Positions 52,810-61,463 of a stretch of 64,000 bases of DNA are shown here, piece after piece. Made by a program: the position numbers and the translations under genes. Numbering within the stretch: the stretch's first letter is position 1; each line of letters opens with the position of its first letter. Source of the DNA: Hyphomicrobiales bacterium (GTDB lineage Bacteria > Pseudomonadota > Alphaproteobacteria > Rhizobiales > Beijerinckiaceae); NCBI GenBank assembly GCA_900470095.1, contig UBZM01000030.1:1-64000 (forward strand), written 5' to 3'. The notes beneath the pieces are model-generated. The model saw only the letters and a list, made by a program, of their open reading frames with translations. It searched no databases and was not told the DNA's origin.

Positions 52810-53548
52810 CGACCGTAAGACCCTCGATCCCATGCTTGTCGATCAACCCGGCAACGAAGCCGGACGAGATCGCGATCGCCACAAAGCGCTTGATATAGTC
52901 GATTGCAACGGCGTTTTTGGTCGGTGTTCCCACGGCCTGCTGCACGGCCATGTAGCGGCCTGGCAGGATGCGTGAGCCCGGGATCGCCTTCTGGTCCGTC
53001 ACGAGCCTCGGGAGGAGGCCAGCAAGGGCATCGAGTTTGCCCTCGCGGAAGACCGAGGCCGCATCGGCGATGGTCTTCGTCCGCACCAGCGTCGCCTGCG
53101 CGATGTTGCGGTCGAGCCAGAGCCCGTAGGCCGTCCGGTCGGTGACGGCGATGCGCCGGCCCGGCGCATCCACATCGCCGATATGCTGCAGTGGCGAACC
53201 TTCGGGAACGAGGTAGCTCGCCTCGATCTCGGTATAGGCGGGAGTGAAACTGATGAATTCGGCGCGCTGCGGCTCAGCCCCGATCAGGGTGATGTCCCAT
53301 TCATCGCGATCGGCGGCATCGGCAATCAGGCCCGGCGATTCATAGGTGACGTAGCACAGCTCCACGCCCAGGAGATCGGCAAAGGCACGCGCCATGTCTG
53401 GTGCCACCCCAACCGGCCCGCCCTCGGGCGTCCGGCCGGAGACCAGCAGGAAGTTCGACAGATTGATTGCTGCCCGCAGGGTCCCGCTCGGCGCGAGAAG
53501 CTCGATCAGGCCCTCCGGAGGTGGGCCGACACGGTCCAGCAGTCGCAT
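52793..53548 (-). CDS. SBP family 3-like protein without a signal peptide
   Basis: A 251-residue bacterial extracellular solute-binding-like protein, from the ATG at 53548 (GGAGG 6 nt upstream). Fold elements are GVAPDMARAFADLLGVELCYVTYESPGLIADAADRDEWDITLIGAEPQRAEFISFTPAYTEIEASYLVPEGSPL, close to GlnH-type proteins. Unlike true periplasmic binders, it begins MRLLDRVGPPPEGLIELLAP, without a hydrophobic signal. No permease or ATPase is adjacent. It is the last gene of the aromatic-degradation set, so it may be a cytoplasmic binding or regulatory module (inference). Confidence 0.82.
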   Translation of the reverse strand: MRLLDRVGPPPEGLIELLAPSGTLRAAINLSNFLLVSGRTPEGGPVGVAPDMARAFADLLGVELCYVTYESPGLIADAADRDEWDITLIGAEPQRAEFISFTPAYTEIEASYLVPEGSPLQHIGDVDAPGRRIAVTDRTAYGLWLDRNIAQATLVRTKTIADAASVFREGKLDALAGLLPRLVTDQKAIPGSRILPGRYMAVQQAVGTPTKNAVAIDYIKRFVAIAISSGFVAGLIDKHGIEGLTVAQDQG

Positions 53549-53586
53549 CTTCGCCTCCGAACTCTCCACCGCACCCTGACCAGCCG

Positions 53587-54351
53587 TCACGACCTGAACT
53601 GCCTTGCCAGGGCGTCCGTCGCCTTGACCAGCATGGCCGCATCGACGCCGACCGCCGTGAACAGCGTGCCGAGCTCGATGCAGCGCGCGGCGAATGCGGT
53701 GTCGGGCGTCAGGATGCCGGCGGGCTTGCCGCAGGCGCGGATGCGACCGATCGCCTTCTCGATGAGCGCAGTGACGCTTGGATGTCCGGGCTCGCCGACA
53801 TGGCCGAGGCTGGCGGCGAGATCGGCGGGGCCGATGAACACGCCATCGACGCCATCGACGGACGCGATCGCCTCGAGATTGTCGAGTGCCTCCTGGGTTT
53901 CGATCTGGACCAGGAGGCAGAGTTCCTCCTCTGCCCGCTTGCCGTAGTTCGCGACACGCCCGAACCGTGTTGCCCTGGTCACTCCGGAGACGCCGCGGAT
54001 GCCGGCTGGCGGATAACGCATCGCCGCGACCGCCGCCTTCGCCTCCTCCGCATTCTGGACATAGGGGATCAGCAAGGTCTGGGCGCCGAAGTCGAGGAAC
54101 CGCTTGATCAGCACTGCATCGTTGCTCGCGGGGCGGACCACTGCCGAGACCGGATAGGGAGCCACCGCCTGCAACTGGGCCAACACGGTCAGCGGGTCTC
54201 CGGGCGAGTGCTCGGTGTCGAACAGCAGCCAGTCGAAGCCGGAGCCGGCGACCGCCTCGGCCGCATAAGCGCCAGGCAGGCTGCACCAGAGGCCGAGCTG
54301 ATGGCGGCCCTCGTTCAGGGCGCGCTTGAAAGTGTTGGGCGGCAATTCCAT
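53587..54351 (-). CDS. HpcH/HpaI-family aldolase
   Basis: A 254-residue class II aldolase of the HpcH/HpaI TIM-barrel family. Hallmarks are FKRALNEGRHQLGLWCSLPG at the N-terminus, DWLLFDTEHSPGDP, VVRPASNDAVLIKRFLDFGAQTLLIPYVQNAEEA and VDGVDGVFIGPADLAASLGHVGEPGHP. It cleaves 4-hydroxy-2-oxo acids, as in the last step of homoprotocatechuate or related meta-cleavage pathways, yielding pyruvate and an aldehyde. The binding-protein gene follows 38 bp downstream, and the hydratase remnant 7 bp upstream. Confidence 0.93.
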   Translation of the reverse strand: MELPPNTFKRALNEGRHQLGLWCSLPGAYAAEAVAGSGFDWLLFDTEHSPGDPLTVLAQLQAVAPYPVSAVVRPASNDAVLIKRFLDFGAQTLLIPYVQNAEEAKAAVAAMRYPPAGIRGVSGVTRATRFGRVANYGKRAEEELCLLVQIETQEALDNLEAIASVDGVDGVFIGPADLAASLGHVGEPGHPSVTALIEKAIGRIRACGKPAGILTPDTAFAARCIELGTLFTAVGVDAAMLVKATDALARQFRS

Positions 54352-54358
54352 GGCAACC

Positions 54359-55141
54359 TTAGGTGAAAGAGACGCCGATGGCGCCGAGCGGGCCGTAATC
54401 GACCTGTATGACGTCTCCGGCTGCGATGTCGACTGGCCGCGTGAAGGAACCGGCGAGGACGATCTGCCCTTTCTTCAGCCCCGCGCCGACGACATGGAGC
54501 TTGTTGACCAGCCAGGCGATGCCGGCAGCCGGGTGACCCATGATGGCAGCCGAAACTCCGGATTCCTCGATGATGCCGTTCTTCGACAGCGTCGCGCCGA
54601 CCCAGCGGATGTCGACATCCATCGGGCGGACCGGCCGGCCGCCGACCACGATCGCGCCGAAGGCGGCGTTATCGGCAATCGTATCGGTGATCGCGCGCGG
54701 AACGTCCGTGCGCTAATCGATGATTTCGAGCGCCGGCACGACCATTTCCGTGGCGCGCATCACGTCATAGATGCGCTTTCCCGGTCCTTCGAGATCCTCG
54801 CCCATGATGAAGGCGAGTTCGACTTCCAGCCTCGGTTTGATGAAAAGGTTCGCCTCGATCTGGGCGCCATCGTTGAAGAGCGCGTCGTCGAGGATGCAGC
54901 CATAGTCCGGCTCGCTGATCTTCGAGGCCATCTGCATGGCGCGCGAGGTCAGGCCGATCTTGTGGCCGACCATCCTTGCGCCGCCGGCGATCCGCGCATC
55001 GGCCCAGAGACCCTGGATGCGATAGGCGTCCTCGAGTTCGATCGCGGGATAGGTCTTGCTGAGCTGCGGGATCGGCTTCAGCGTGCGCTCCGCCTGGAGC
55101 AAGGCATCGGCCGCCTGCTGGCGTTCGGTATCGGTCAGCAT
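54359..55141 (-). pseudogene. HpaH-type 2-oxo-hept-ene-dioate hydratase, interrupted by an in-frame stop
   Basis: Minus-strand translation from the ATG at 55141 gives a hydratase N-terminus (ERQQAADALLQAERTLKPIP, then GARMVGHKIGLTSRAMQMAS and EPDYGCILDDALF) running to ATEMVVPALEIID, followed by TAG at 54713-54715. The same frame continues without further stop as RTDVPRAITDTIADNAAFGA, then GGRPVRPMDVDIRWVGATLSKNGIIEESG to 54359. Homologous proteins have several extra residues between EIID and the RTD-like segment, so a small deletion together with the stop is likely. Downstream of hydroxyquinol dioxygenase, upstream of HpaI aldolase. A sequencing error is possible. Confidence 0.8.
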
Positions 55142-55178
55142 CGGAACACTCCTTGGCGGCGCTGGCCGCGCGAACGGG

Positions 55179-56072
55179 TCACTTGATCGGCGGGCGCGGC
55201 AGCACGGTCTCGCCGGGCTCCATGACGTAGGTGTAGTCGAGCGAATACCAGGGCACCGGCACCGTGGCGTCGGATGGGTGGGGTTCGTCATGGCGGATGA
55301 AGTCGCCGACAAGAGCCCTGGTGACGCCGAACTGCACATCTGAATCGATATGCGGGTCGCGTGGATCGTAGACCTGCGAGATCAGCACCTTGAAGCCGGG
55401 TTTGACGATCAGCGCATGCAGATGCGCCGGACGATAGGGATGCCGGTCCTGCACGGCGAGCAGCCGGCCGACCACGCCGTCGGTGGGGATGGGGTAGCCC
55501 ACCATCTTCACCGTCGAGAACCAGAAGCGCCCTTCGCTGTCGGTGGTGAATTTGCCGCGCAGGTTCATCTCGGCCTGCTCGGGATCCTGGTTCTCGTAGA
55601 GCCCGACGGGCGACGCATGCCAGACATCGACCTCGGCGCCGACGATCGGAGCACCGCGCTGGTCCAGGACACGTGCGGTGACGAGCAGCGGATCGCCCGG
55701 CGTGTCGGAGCGGATGATCGTGCCGCCATTTTCGACATGAGGAGCATTCAAGCGCCAGAATGGCCCCAACAGCGACTGCGACGTTTCGGTATTGCCGCCA
55801 TCGCCGTTGTTGAGCAGGCAGACGAGCGACGAGACACCCAGCGAGCCCGCCATGAGCACCATCTCGTTATGGCTGTCGCTGGCCAGCTTGCCGATCTCGT
55901 TGAGGATCGCGGTCGCCTCGCGGAACTCCGCTTCGCTCAGCCGCACATCACGGACAAAGGCGTGGAGATGGCTGACCAGCGAGGTCAGGATCTCGCGCTG
56001 GCGCGGGTCTTTCGTGCGCTGCATGACGGCCAGCGCATCGCGGGTCACATCCTGGTGGCTCTCGATGATCAT
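55179..56072 (-). CDS. intradiol ring-cleavage dioxygenase (hydroxyquinol 1,2-dioxygenase type)
   Basis: A 297-residue Fe(III) dioxygenase; start at the ATG at 56072 with GGGAGG upstream. Iron ligands are Tyr159 (VGLYENQDP), Tyr193 (VGYPIPTDG), His217 and His219 (HPYRPAHLHALI). The N-terminal helical dimerisation domain and length match hydroxyquinol/catechol 1,2-dioxygenases; the WHASPVGLYENQDPEQAEMNLRGKF segment resembles hydroxyquinol enzymes. It cleaves hydroxyquinol to maleylacetate (or catechol to cis,cis-muconate). First gene of the minus-strand operon; divergent from the GntR regulator. Confidence 0.92.
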   Translation of the reverse strand: MIIESHQDVTRDALAVMQRTKDPRQREILTSLVSHLHAFVRDVRLSEAEFREATAILNEIGKLASDSHNEMVLMAGSLGVSSLVCLLNNGDGGNTETSQSLLGPFWRLNAPHVENGGTIIRSDTPGDPLLVTARVLDQRGAPIVGAEVDVWHASPVGLYENQDPEQAEMNLRGKFTTDSEGRFWFSTVKMVGYPIPTDGVVGRLLAVQDRHPYRPAHLHALIVKPGFKVLISQVYDPRDPHIDSDVQFGVTRALVGDFIRHDEPHPSDATVPVPWYSLDYTYVMEPGETVLPRPPIK

Positions 56073-56100
56073 GGCGTCCTCCCTGTGATCTCCATTCCTG

Positions 56101-56114
56101 TAAAATCGATTATC
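56101..56114. promoter_or_regulatory. operator-like site 1 (ATCGATTATC) of the dioxygenase operon
   Basis: TAAAATCGATTATC matches the perfect 14-bp palindrome at 56295-56308 at 12 of 14 positions. It lies 29 nt upstream of the dioxygenase start codon, a position suited to repression. A GntR/FadR-type protein is encoded next door and would be the natural binder (inference). Confidence 0.5.
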
Positions 56115-56294
56115 TGTCAATCAGGAGCCACATGAAGAATGCGACGCGCCATCTTCATAAGCGCCGAGCGCGGCACTTCAATCGCGATATTCCGCAGAAT
56201 CGGACAGAATTTGGCTCATTCCGCGACGACTCACACCGCACAGAGGAAAACATCCAATCCACTCGCGGCGTATGGCCATCGCCAGATTGACATA

Positions 56295-56308
56295 GATAAT
56301 CGATTATC
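56295..56308. promoter_or_regulatory. operator-like site 2, 14-bp perfect palindrome GATAATCGATTATC
   Basis: A perfect 14-bp palindrome located 40 bp upstream of the GntR regulator start codon (56348), in an AT-richer stretch. A near-identical sequence is at 56101-56114 near the dioxygenase start. Two copies in one intergenic region are typical for an autoregulated divergent operon. Confidence 0.55.
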
Positions 56309-56347
56309 ATACCAAGCTCTCGCGCCAACGGGCCCAAGGGAGGGACG

Positions 56348-57073
56348 ATGACCATCAGTGTCGACGACCTGCCCCCCGCCGAACTTCCATCGAAAGGCGC
56401 CGAAGCGACGGCAAAGAACACCAAGGCGTCGCTTCTGGTGAACCGCCTCCGCGAGGCGATCCTGTCGGGGCAGCTGGCGCCCGGCTCCAAAATCAATCTC
56501 GACATCGTCCGTCGGCAGCTCGACGTCTCGCTCAGTCCGCTTCGCGAAGCGCTTGCCCGCCTGATCGCGGTGGGGCTCGTCGAACTGCACGACAACCGTG
56601 GATACACCGTCGCGCCGGTCTCGCTGTCCAACCTTGCCGAGATCACGAAGCTGCGCGTCGAGTTCGAGAGCCTGGCGCTCTCCTCAGCCATCGCGAGAGG
56701 CGACCTGGCCTGGGAAAGCGACGTGATGCGCTCCCTCCACCGTCTCAACCGGACAGAGCGGATCGCCAGTGAGCCGGCGACGCTGGAAGCCTGGGAGCAC
56801 GCGCATCGCGACTTCCACATGATGCTCCTCGCCGGTTGCGGGATGCCGCTCCTGCTGAACGCCTGCGTCATGCTGCACAATCTGAACGACCGCTATCGGC
56901 GGATCTTCCTGATGGCCCAGGGCGGGGATCGCAACGTCGCCGCCGAGCACAGCGAAATCGCCCAGGGCGCGGTCGCCCGCGATGCCGACTATGCCTGCGC
57001 CAAGCTTCGCGAGCATATCCAGCGCACCGGGTCCAACCTCCACAACAGCCTTGCCGGCCAGTTGCAGCCTTGA
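56348..57073 (+). CDS. GntR-family transcriptional regulator (FCD domain)
   Basis: A 241-residue regulator, ATG 56348 with GGGAGGGACG immediately upstream. The winged helix-turn-helix (SLLVNRLREAILSGQLAPGSKINLDIVRRQLDVSLSPLREALARLIAVGLVEL) occupies residues about 30-95, and the FCD effector domain runs from about 105 to 230 (NLAEITKLRVEFESLALSSAI, HRDFHMMLLAGCGMPLLLNAC) with helical metal-binding histidines. It is divergent from the aromatic dioxygenase operon and followed at once by the isomerase-like gene (57078). It likely represses the operon until a ring-derived ligand is present. Confidence 0.94.
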   Translation: MTISVDDLPPAELPSKGAEATAKNTKASLLVNRLREAILSGQLAPGSKINLDIVRRQLDVSLSPLREALARLIAVGLVELHDNRGYTVAPVSLSNLAEITKLRVEFESLALSSAIARGDLAWESDVMRSLHRLNRTERIASEPATLEAWEHAHRDFHMMLLAGCGMPLLLNACVMLHNLNDRYRRIFLMAQGGDRNVAAEHSEIAQGAVARDADYACAKLREHIQRTGSNLHNSLAGQLQP

Positions 57074-57077
57074 ACCG

Positions 57078-57989
57078 ATGGAACGCCCCGTGACATCGCC
57101 ATCAGGTCAGCCGCCCCTTGGAATCGCGCATTTCACGACGATCGATGTGCCGCCGCTCGACTTCGTTGCACTCGCGGCGAAAGTCGGTTTCTCCGCGGTC
57201 GGGCTTCGTCTGCATCCGGCCTTTCCTGGCGCGCCCTTCTACGAGATCCGCCCCGGCAGTGCCCAGATGCGGTCGATACGGTCCCTGCTGACCCAGACCG
57301 GCCTGCGCGTCTACGATATCGAATTCGTCGTCATCGACGCGAATTTCGCAGCGGACGCGCTGATCCCGATGCTGGAAAGCGCGGCGGAACTCGGCGCCAG
57401 ACGCCTGAGCGTCTGCGGCGACGATCCCGACCATAGGCGGCTCGTCGCCAGCTTCGCCTCTCTGTGCGACGTGGCGGCAGGCCTCGGCATGGGCGTCGAC
57501 ATCGAGAACATGCCATGGCGTCGTGTCGCCAGAATTCAGGACGCCGCGGCGATCGTGGGCGAGGCCGACAGGCCAAATGGCGGGATCCTGGTCGATGCCC
57601 TTCATCTTTCGCGAGGCGGCGGTCTCCCGATCGACCTGAGAACGATCCCGTCGCATTTCATCAGGAGTGCGCAGCTCTGCGACGCGGTCGCCGAACGCCC
57701 GACGACATTCGACGAGATCATCAGGGAGGCGCGAGCGGGACGCAGGCTTCCAGGCGAGGCCTCCCTGCCCTTGCAGGACCTCCTGGCGGAACTTCCGGCG
57801 GACGTCGGGCTCTCTGTCGAGGTGCCCAATCAGGGGCTGCCGGCGGAAGAGCACGCGAAGGCGGTGTTCGAGGCGGCGCGGCAGGTGATCGCTGCGCACG
57901 CACTCGCCACGCCGACTTCGAGGACGCCGCTTACGGAAGTGGCTACGGGGCGCTCTTCAGGGACTCAAGCACGACGGCGAACGAACTGA
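57078..57989 (+). CDS. sugar-phosphate isomerase/epimerase-like TIM-barrel protein
   Basis: A 303-residue xylose-isomerase-like (AP endonuclease 2 fold) protein, ATG 57078, 4 bp after the GntR stop. The fold elements read LGIAHFTTIDVPPLDFVALAAKVGFSAVGLRLHP, LGARRLSVCGDDPDHRRLV and GMGVDIENMPWRRVARIQDAA (metal-binding Glu in the IEN motif), then LVDALHLSRGGGLPIDLRTI. Members in aromatic-degradation clusters include 3-dehydroshikimate dehydratase-like and hydroxypyruvate-isomerase-like enzymes. It is probably co-transcribed with the regulator. Function in the pathway is not proven. Confidence 0.88.
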   Translation: MERPVTSPSGQPPLGIAHFTTIDVPPLDFVALAAKVGFSAVGLRLHPAFPGAPFYEIRPGSAQMRSIRSLLTQTGLRVYDIEFVVIDANFAADALIPMLESAAELGARRLSVCGDDPDHRRLVASFASLCDVAAGLGMGVDIENMPWRRVARIQDAAAIVGEADRPNGGILVDALHLSRGGGLPIDLRTIPSHFIRSAQLCDAVAERPTTFDEIIREARAGRRLPGEASLPLQDLLAELPADVGLSVEVPNQGLPAEEHAKAVFEAARQVIAAHALATPTSRTPLTEVATGRSSGTQARRRTN

Positions 57990-58016
57990 GCCCGATCAGA
58001 TCGCTCCCGGGAAACA

Positions 58017-58943
58017 TCACCCCTCGAAAGGCTCGACCAGCAAACGCCGCCCCAGCATGAATGCGTCGGCGACTAGGGTCAGCGGCGCGAGGTCGACATC
58101 GCTGCGGCCTTCCGGGATCAGCGCTGCGAAGTGCCGGTAAATCTCGGCATATTCCCGCTCCGGCTCGTCGACCAGGATGCGGCCGTCATGGCTCAGCGTC
58201 GCGCCGCCCGAGGCAAGCGTCAGACGGCCCGCCTCGGTCTCGACATGGATGTCCCAGCTCTGCTCGCCCGCCTGGCGGAAGTCGAATTCTGCGTGGATCG
58301 GCAACCCCGAAGCATCCGCGAGATCGAGTTCGGCGGCGATCGGCGCCTGGCGGTTCGCCGGGACGGATAGCGAGGCGCGGGTCACGAAGACCGGCTCGGG
58401 CATGATCGCGGTCAGGATCGACAGCGCATTGATGCCGGGGTCGAAAACGCCAAGCCCGCCGGGCTCGAAGATCCAGTCCTGTCCGGGATGCCAGACCCGC
58501 ACATCCTCCTTCCAGATGATCACGACCGAGCGCGGCCGGTGCCGCGCGAGAAAGGCGCGCGCCGGCGCGACAGCGGGCGCGAAACGCGAATGCCAGGTGG
58601 CGAACAGCGTCCGGCCGCTCCGTTCCGCCCTTGCGACGAGAGGGCCGAGTTCGCTGACGCTCGCGCCCGGCGGCTTCTCAAGCAGAACATGCAAGCCGGC
58701 CGCGAGCGCCTCCGCCGCCAGCGCATGCCGGCCTTGAGGCGGGGTGCAAAGGGCAACGGCATCGAGCTTGATATCCGAGGCCAGCATGGCGCCGAGCGAG
58801 GTGAAGACCGGCAAGCCGGGCAGCGTGCCCTGCCGGCTCGCCGCCGCGACCAGCTCGAAACCGGGCGTGGCCGCGATGGCGCCGAGATGCTGGCTGCGCG
58901 CGATCTTGCCGAGCCCGACGAGTCCGAGGCGGATCCTTGCCAT
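58017..58943 (-). CDS. Gfo/Idh/MocA oxidoreductase, D-galactose 1-dehydrogenase-like
   Basis: A 308-residue NAD(P)-dependent oxidoreductase. N-terminal Rossmann domain: RLGLVGLGKIARSQHLGAI, then ALCTPPQGRHALAAEALAAGLHVLLEKPPGASVSEL, with the catalytic Lys in EKPP. The C-terminal domain with WHSRFAPAVAPARAFL and KEDVRVWHPGQDWIFEPGGLGVFDPGINALSILTAIMPEP matches the D-galactose 1-dehydrogenase/L-arabinose dehydrogenase group. Adjacent to the alpha-galactoside operon, it would oxidise the released galactose to galactonolactone. It ends the operon, 8 bp from the ATPase gene. Confidence 0.9.
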   Translation of the reverse strand: MARIRLGLVGLGKIARSQHLGAIAATPGFELVAAASRQGTLPGLPVFTSLGAMLASDIKLDAVALCTPPQGRHALAAEALAAGLHVLLEKPPGASVSELGPLVARAERSGRTLFATWHSRFAPAVAPARAFLARHRPRSVVIIWKEDVRVWHPGQDWIFEPGGLGVFDPGINALSILTAIMPEPVFVTRASLSVPANRQAPIAAELDLADASGLPIHAEFDFRQAGEQSWDIHVETEAGRLTLASGGATLSHDGRILVDEPEREYAEIYRHFAALIPEGRSDVDLAPLTLVADAFMLGRRLLVEPFEG

Positions 58944-58951
58944 CCCGCCCC

Positions 58952-60046
58952 TCAGCCGCGTGCCGCGGTCTGCGCATTGACGCGCAGACCGTCGGGCAGG
59001 AACAGATGCGCCAGGGCGATATCGACATGCAGCGGCACCCGCTCGCCGGGCTTCGGCTTCTGCTGCCCCTCGACCTGGACGGTGATCGGCTGGCCATCGG
59101 ACAGGACGCCGTAGATCAGCGAGGAGCCGCCGAGCTGTTCCACGAGCTGGACCTGCGCCTCACCGATCCGCGTGCCGGAACCGCCGAGCCGCAGGTGCTC
59201 GGGCCGTACGCCGAGGCTGCAATCGGCGCCGTCCTGGCCAGGCAGATGCGGCAGGGGCAACACCGTCTCGGCCAGGGCCACGCGTGCTTCTCCTCCGGTC
59301 GCCGGCAACATCCTGGCTTGCAGGAGGTTCATCTTCGGGCTGCCGATGAAACCGGCGACAAAGCGATTGACGGGGTTGTTGTAGAGTTCCAATGGCGATC
59401 CGATCTGCTCGACCTTTCCAGCGCGCAGTACCACGATCTTGTCGGCCATCGTCATGGCTTCGACCTGATCATGCGTGACATAGATCATCGTGTTGCCGAG
59501 CTGCTGGTGCAGCTTGGCGATTTCCACCCGCATCTGCACGCGCAGCTCCGCGTCGAGATTGGAAAGCGGCTCGTCGAACAGGAAGATCTTGGGTTCGCGC
59601 ACGATGGCGCGGCCGATGGCGACCCGCTGCCGCTGCCCACCCGAGAGTTCCTTGGGCTTGCGATCGAGCAGATGGCCCAGCTGCAGGATCGCCGCCGCGC
59701 GGGCGACGCGCATATCGATCTCGGCCTTGGTCATCCGCGCCGTCTCGAGCGCGAAGGCCATGTTCTTGTAGACATTCATATGCGGGTAGAGCGCATAGGA
59801 TTGGAACACCATGGCGATGCCCCGTTGCGCCGCCGGCACCTCGTTCATCACCGCGTCGTCGATGCGCAAAGTGCCGTCGCTGATGTCCTCGAGCCCGGCG
59901 ATCATCCGCAGCAAGGTGGATTTCCCGCAGCCGGACGGACCGACGAAGACGACGAATTCGCCGTTGGTCACGGAGAGGCTCACATCCTGGATCACCGGGT
60001 GATCGCCGAAGCGCTTATGGACATGCTCCAAGGTCAGCCAACTCAT
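58952..60046 (-). CDS. sugar ABC transporter ATP-binding protein (UgpC/MsmK type)
   Basis: A 364-residue ATPase of the CUT1 sugar importer family. Walker A GPSGCGKST, signature LSGGQRQRVAIGRAIV, Walker B IFLFDEPLSNLDAELR, and the C-terminal regulatory TOBE domain (NRFVAGFIGSPKMNLLQARML onward). It powers uptake through the two permeases encoded upstream. About 70 bp separate it from the GH4 gene, with an RBS-like GGAGG before its ATG (rev. strand). Confidence 0.95.
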   Translation of the reverse strand: MSWLTLEHVHKRFGDHPVIQDVSLSVTNGEFVVFVGPSGCGKSTLLRMIAGLEDISDGTLRIDDAVMNEVPAAQRGIAMVFQSYALYPHMNVYKNMAFALETARMTKAEIDMRVARAAAILQLGHLLDRKPKELSGGQRQRVAIGRAIVREPKIFLFDEPLSNLDAELRVQMRVEIAKLHQQLGNTMIYVTHDQVEAMTMADKIVVLRAGKVEQIGSPLELYNNPVNRFVAGFIGSPKMNLLQARMLPATGGEARVALAETVLPLPHLPGQDGADCSLGVRPEHLRLGGSGTRIGEAQVQLVEQLGGSSLIYGVLSDGQPITVQVEGQQKPKPGERVPLHVDIALAHLFLPDGLRVNAQTAARG

Positions 60047-60117
60047 CGTTCCCTCCTTGCTGCCTTATCGTTCTTGTCGTTGCGGGCAGGCAGGCCGCCT
60101 GCCCTGCCTGGGGCCGC

Positions 60118-61428
60118 TCAGGCGGCCAGTGCCGCCGAACGAATGCCGACCGGCATGGCTGGACCATGGGCCGCGATCAGGTCGTCCACCATGGCGCGGA
60201 TCTCGCGCAGCGAGAGGACACTCGCGGCATGGCGGTCCAGCACCGCGGCGCGGTAGACCGCGTCCCGGTCGCCTTCCAGGGCAGCGCGCACGGTAAGGTC
60301 CTGGACAAAGACATGCGGTGCGCAATGGGCGGCGAGTTCCGGCGGGAGCGTGCCGGCATGGCAGGCGCGCAGGCCGTTGCGGTCGACGATCACCGGCACC
60401 TCGACGCAGCAATCCTGCGGCAGGTTCTCGATCAGCCCGGTGTTGCGGACATTGCCGTAGATGAGCTGCGGCTCGTTCGTCACCATGCCGTTGATGATCG
60501 AGGCGCCGTATTCGTCACTGCGCTCGAGCGGGAAGCTCTCGCCGGCCAGCAGCTTTTGCCGCGTTTCGGCATAGCGCCGCAGGTTGCGCTCGCTGCGGCG
60601 AATATACTCGTCCACCGGCACGTCGAATTCCGCGATCTGGTCCTCGCGGCGCAGGAAATAGGGCGTGTACTCGGCCGTATGCTCGCTGGATTCGCTGACA
60701 AAGCGGCCGAGATGCTCCAGCAGGGCGAAACGGATCTTGTCCTTCGCAAAGATCTCCGGATTGCGGGCGGCACGCCGCAGCTGCGGATAGGCATCCTTGC
60801 CGTCGATTTCGAGCCGCAGGAACCAGGTCATGTGGTTGATGCCGGCGCAGTCATAGCTCAAGCGGGAGCGATCGACCCCGAGATAGGAAGCAAGATCGCG
60901 CGCCGTGTGCTGGACGTTGTGGCACAACCCCACCACCTGCTGCTCGGGGAAGGCCCTGTAGACCGCCCAGGTCAGGATGCTCATCGGGTTGGTATAGTTC
61001 ATCAGCAGGGCGTCGGGGCAGACCGCCCGCATGTCCCCGACCAGGTCCACCATGAAGGGAATGGTCCGCAACCCGCGGAAGATGCCGCCAATGCCGACGG
61101 TATCAGCGATGGTCTGCTTCAGGCCGTAGCGGCTCGGAATCTCGAAATCGAGCAGCGTCGCCTCGTGCATACCGATCTGCACCATGTTGATCACGAAATC
61201 CGCGCCCTCCAGGCAGCGCCGGCGGTTGGCGTGCTCGGTCACGGTCGCCCCGGCATCGAACTGGCTGGACGTCCAGCGCGCCATCATTCCCGCCGTTTCG
61301 AGGCGCTCGGCATCGATGTCGTACAATGCGATCTCGCATTGCTTCAGCGCGGGAAGGCTGAGGATGTCGGTGAGCAGATTCTTGACGAAGACGACGCTGC
61401 CGGCACCGATCATGGCGATCTTGGTCAT
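60118..61428 (-). CDS. GH4 family alpha-galactosidase (MelA-like)
   Basis: A 436-residue NAD+- and Mn2+-dependent glycosidase of family GH4, ATG 61428. The Rossmann motif is KIAMIGAGSVVFVKNLLTDIL, followed by ALYDIDAERLE. Metal ligands and signature are in VVGLCHNVQHTA (Cys and His) and YDCAGINHMTWFLRLE, both closely resembling the alpha-galactosidase MelA group, and NPMSILTWAV is conserved. It cleaves alpha-galactosides such as melibiose or raffinose through an oxidation-elimination mechanism. It lies between the permease and ATPase genes, consistent with cytoplasmic action on imported oligosaccharides. Confidence 0.93.
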   Translation of the reverse strand: MTKIAMIGAGSVVFVKNLLTDILSLPALKQCEIALYDIDAERLETAGMMARWTSSQFDAGATVTEHANRRRCLEGADFVINMVQIGMHEATLLDFEIPSRYGLKQTIADTVGIGGIFRGLRTIPFMVDLVGDMRAVCPDALLMNYTNPMSILTWAVYRAFPEQQVVGLCHNVQHTARDLASYLGVDRSRLSYDCAGINHMTWFLRLEIDGKDAYPQLRRAARNPEIFAKDKIRFALLEHLGRFVSESSEHTAEYTPYFLRREDQIAEFDVPVDEYIRRSERNLRRYAETRQKLLAGESFPLERSDEYGASIINGMVTNEPQLIYGNVRNTGLIENLPQDCCVEVPVIVDRNGLRACHAGTLPPELAAHCAPHVFVQDLTVRAALEGDRDAVYRAAVLDRHAASVLSLREIRAMVDDLIAAHGPAMPVGIRSAALAA

Positions 61429-61463
61429 GTCATGTCTCTCTTGGGTAGAGGTCGGGAAAGGGC

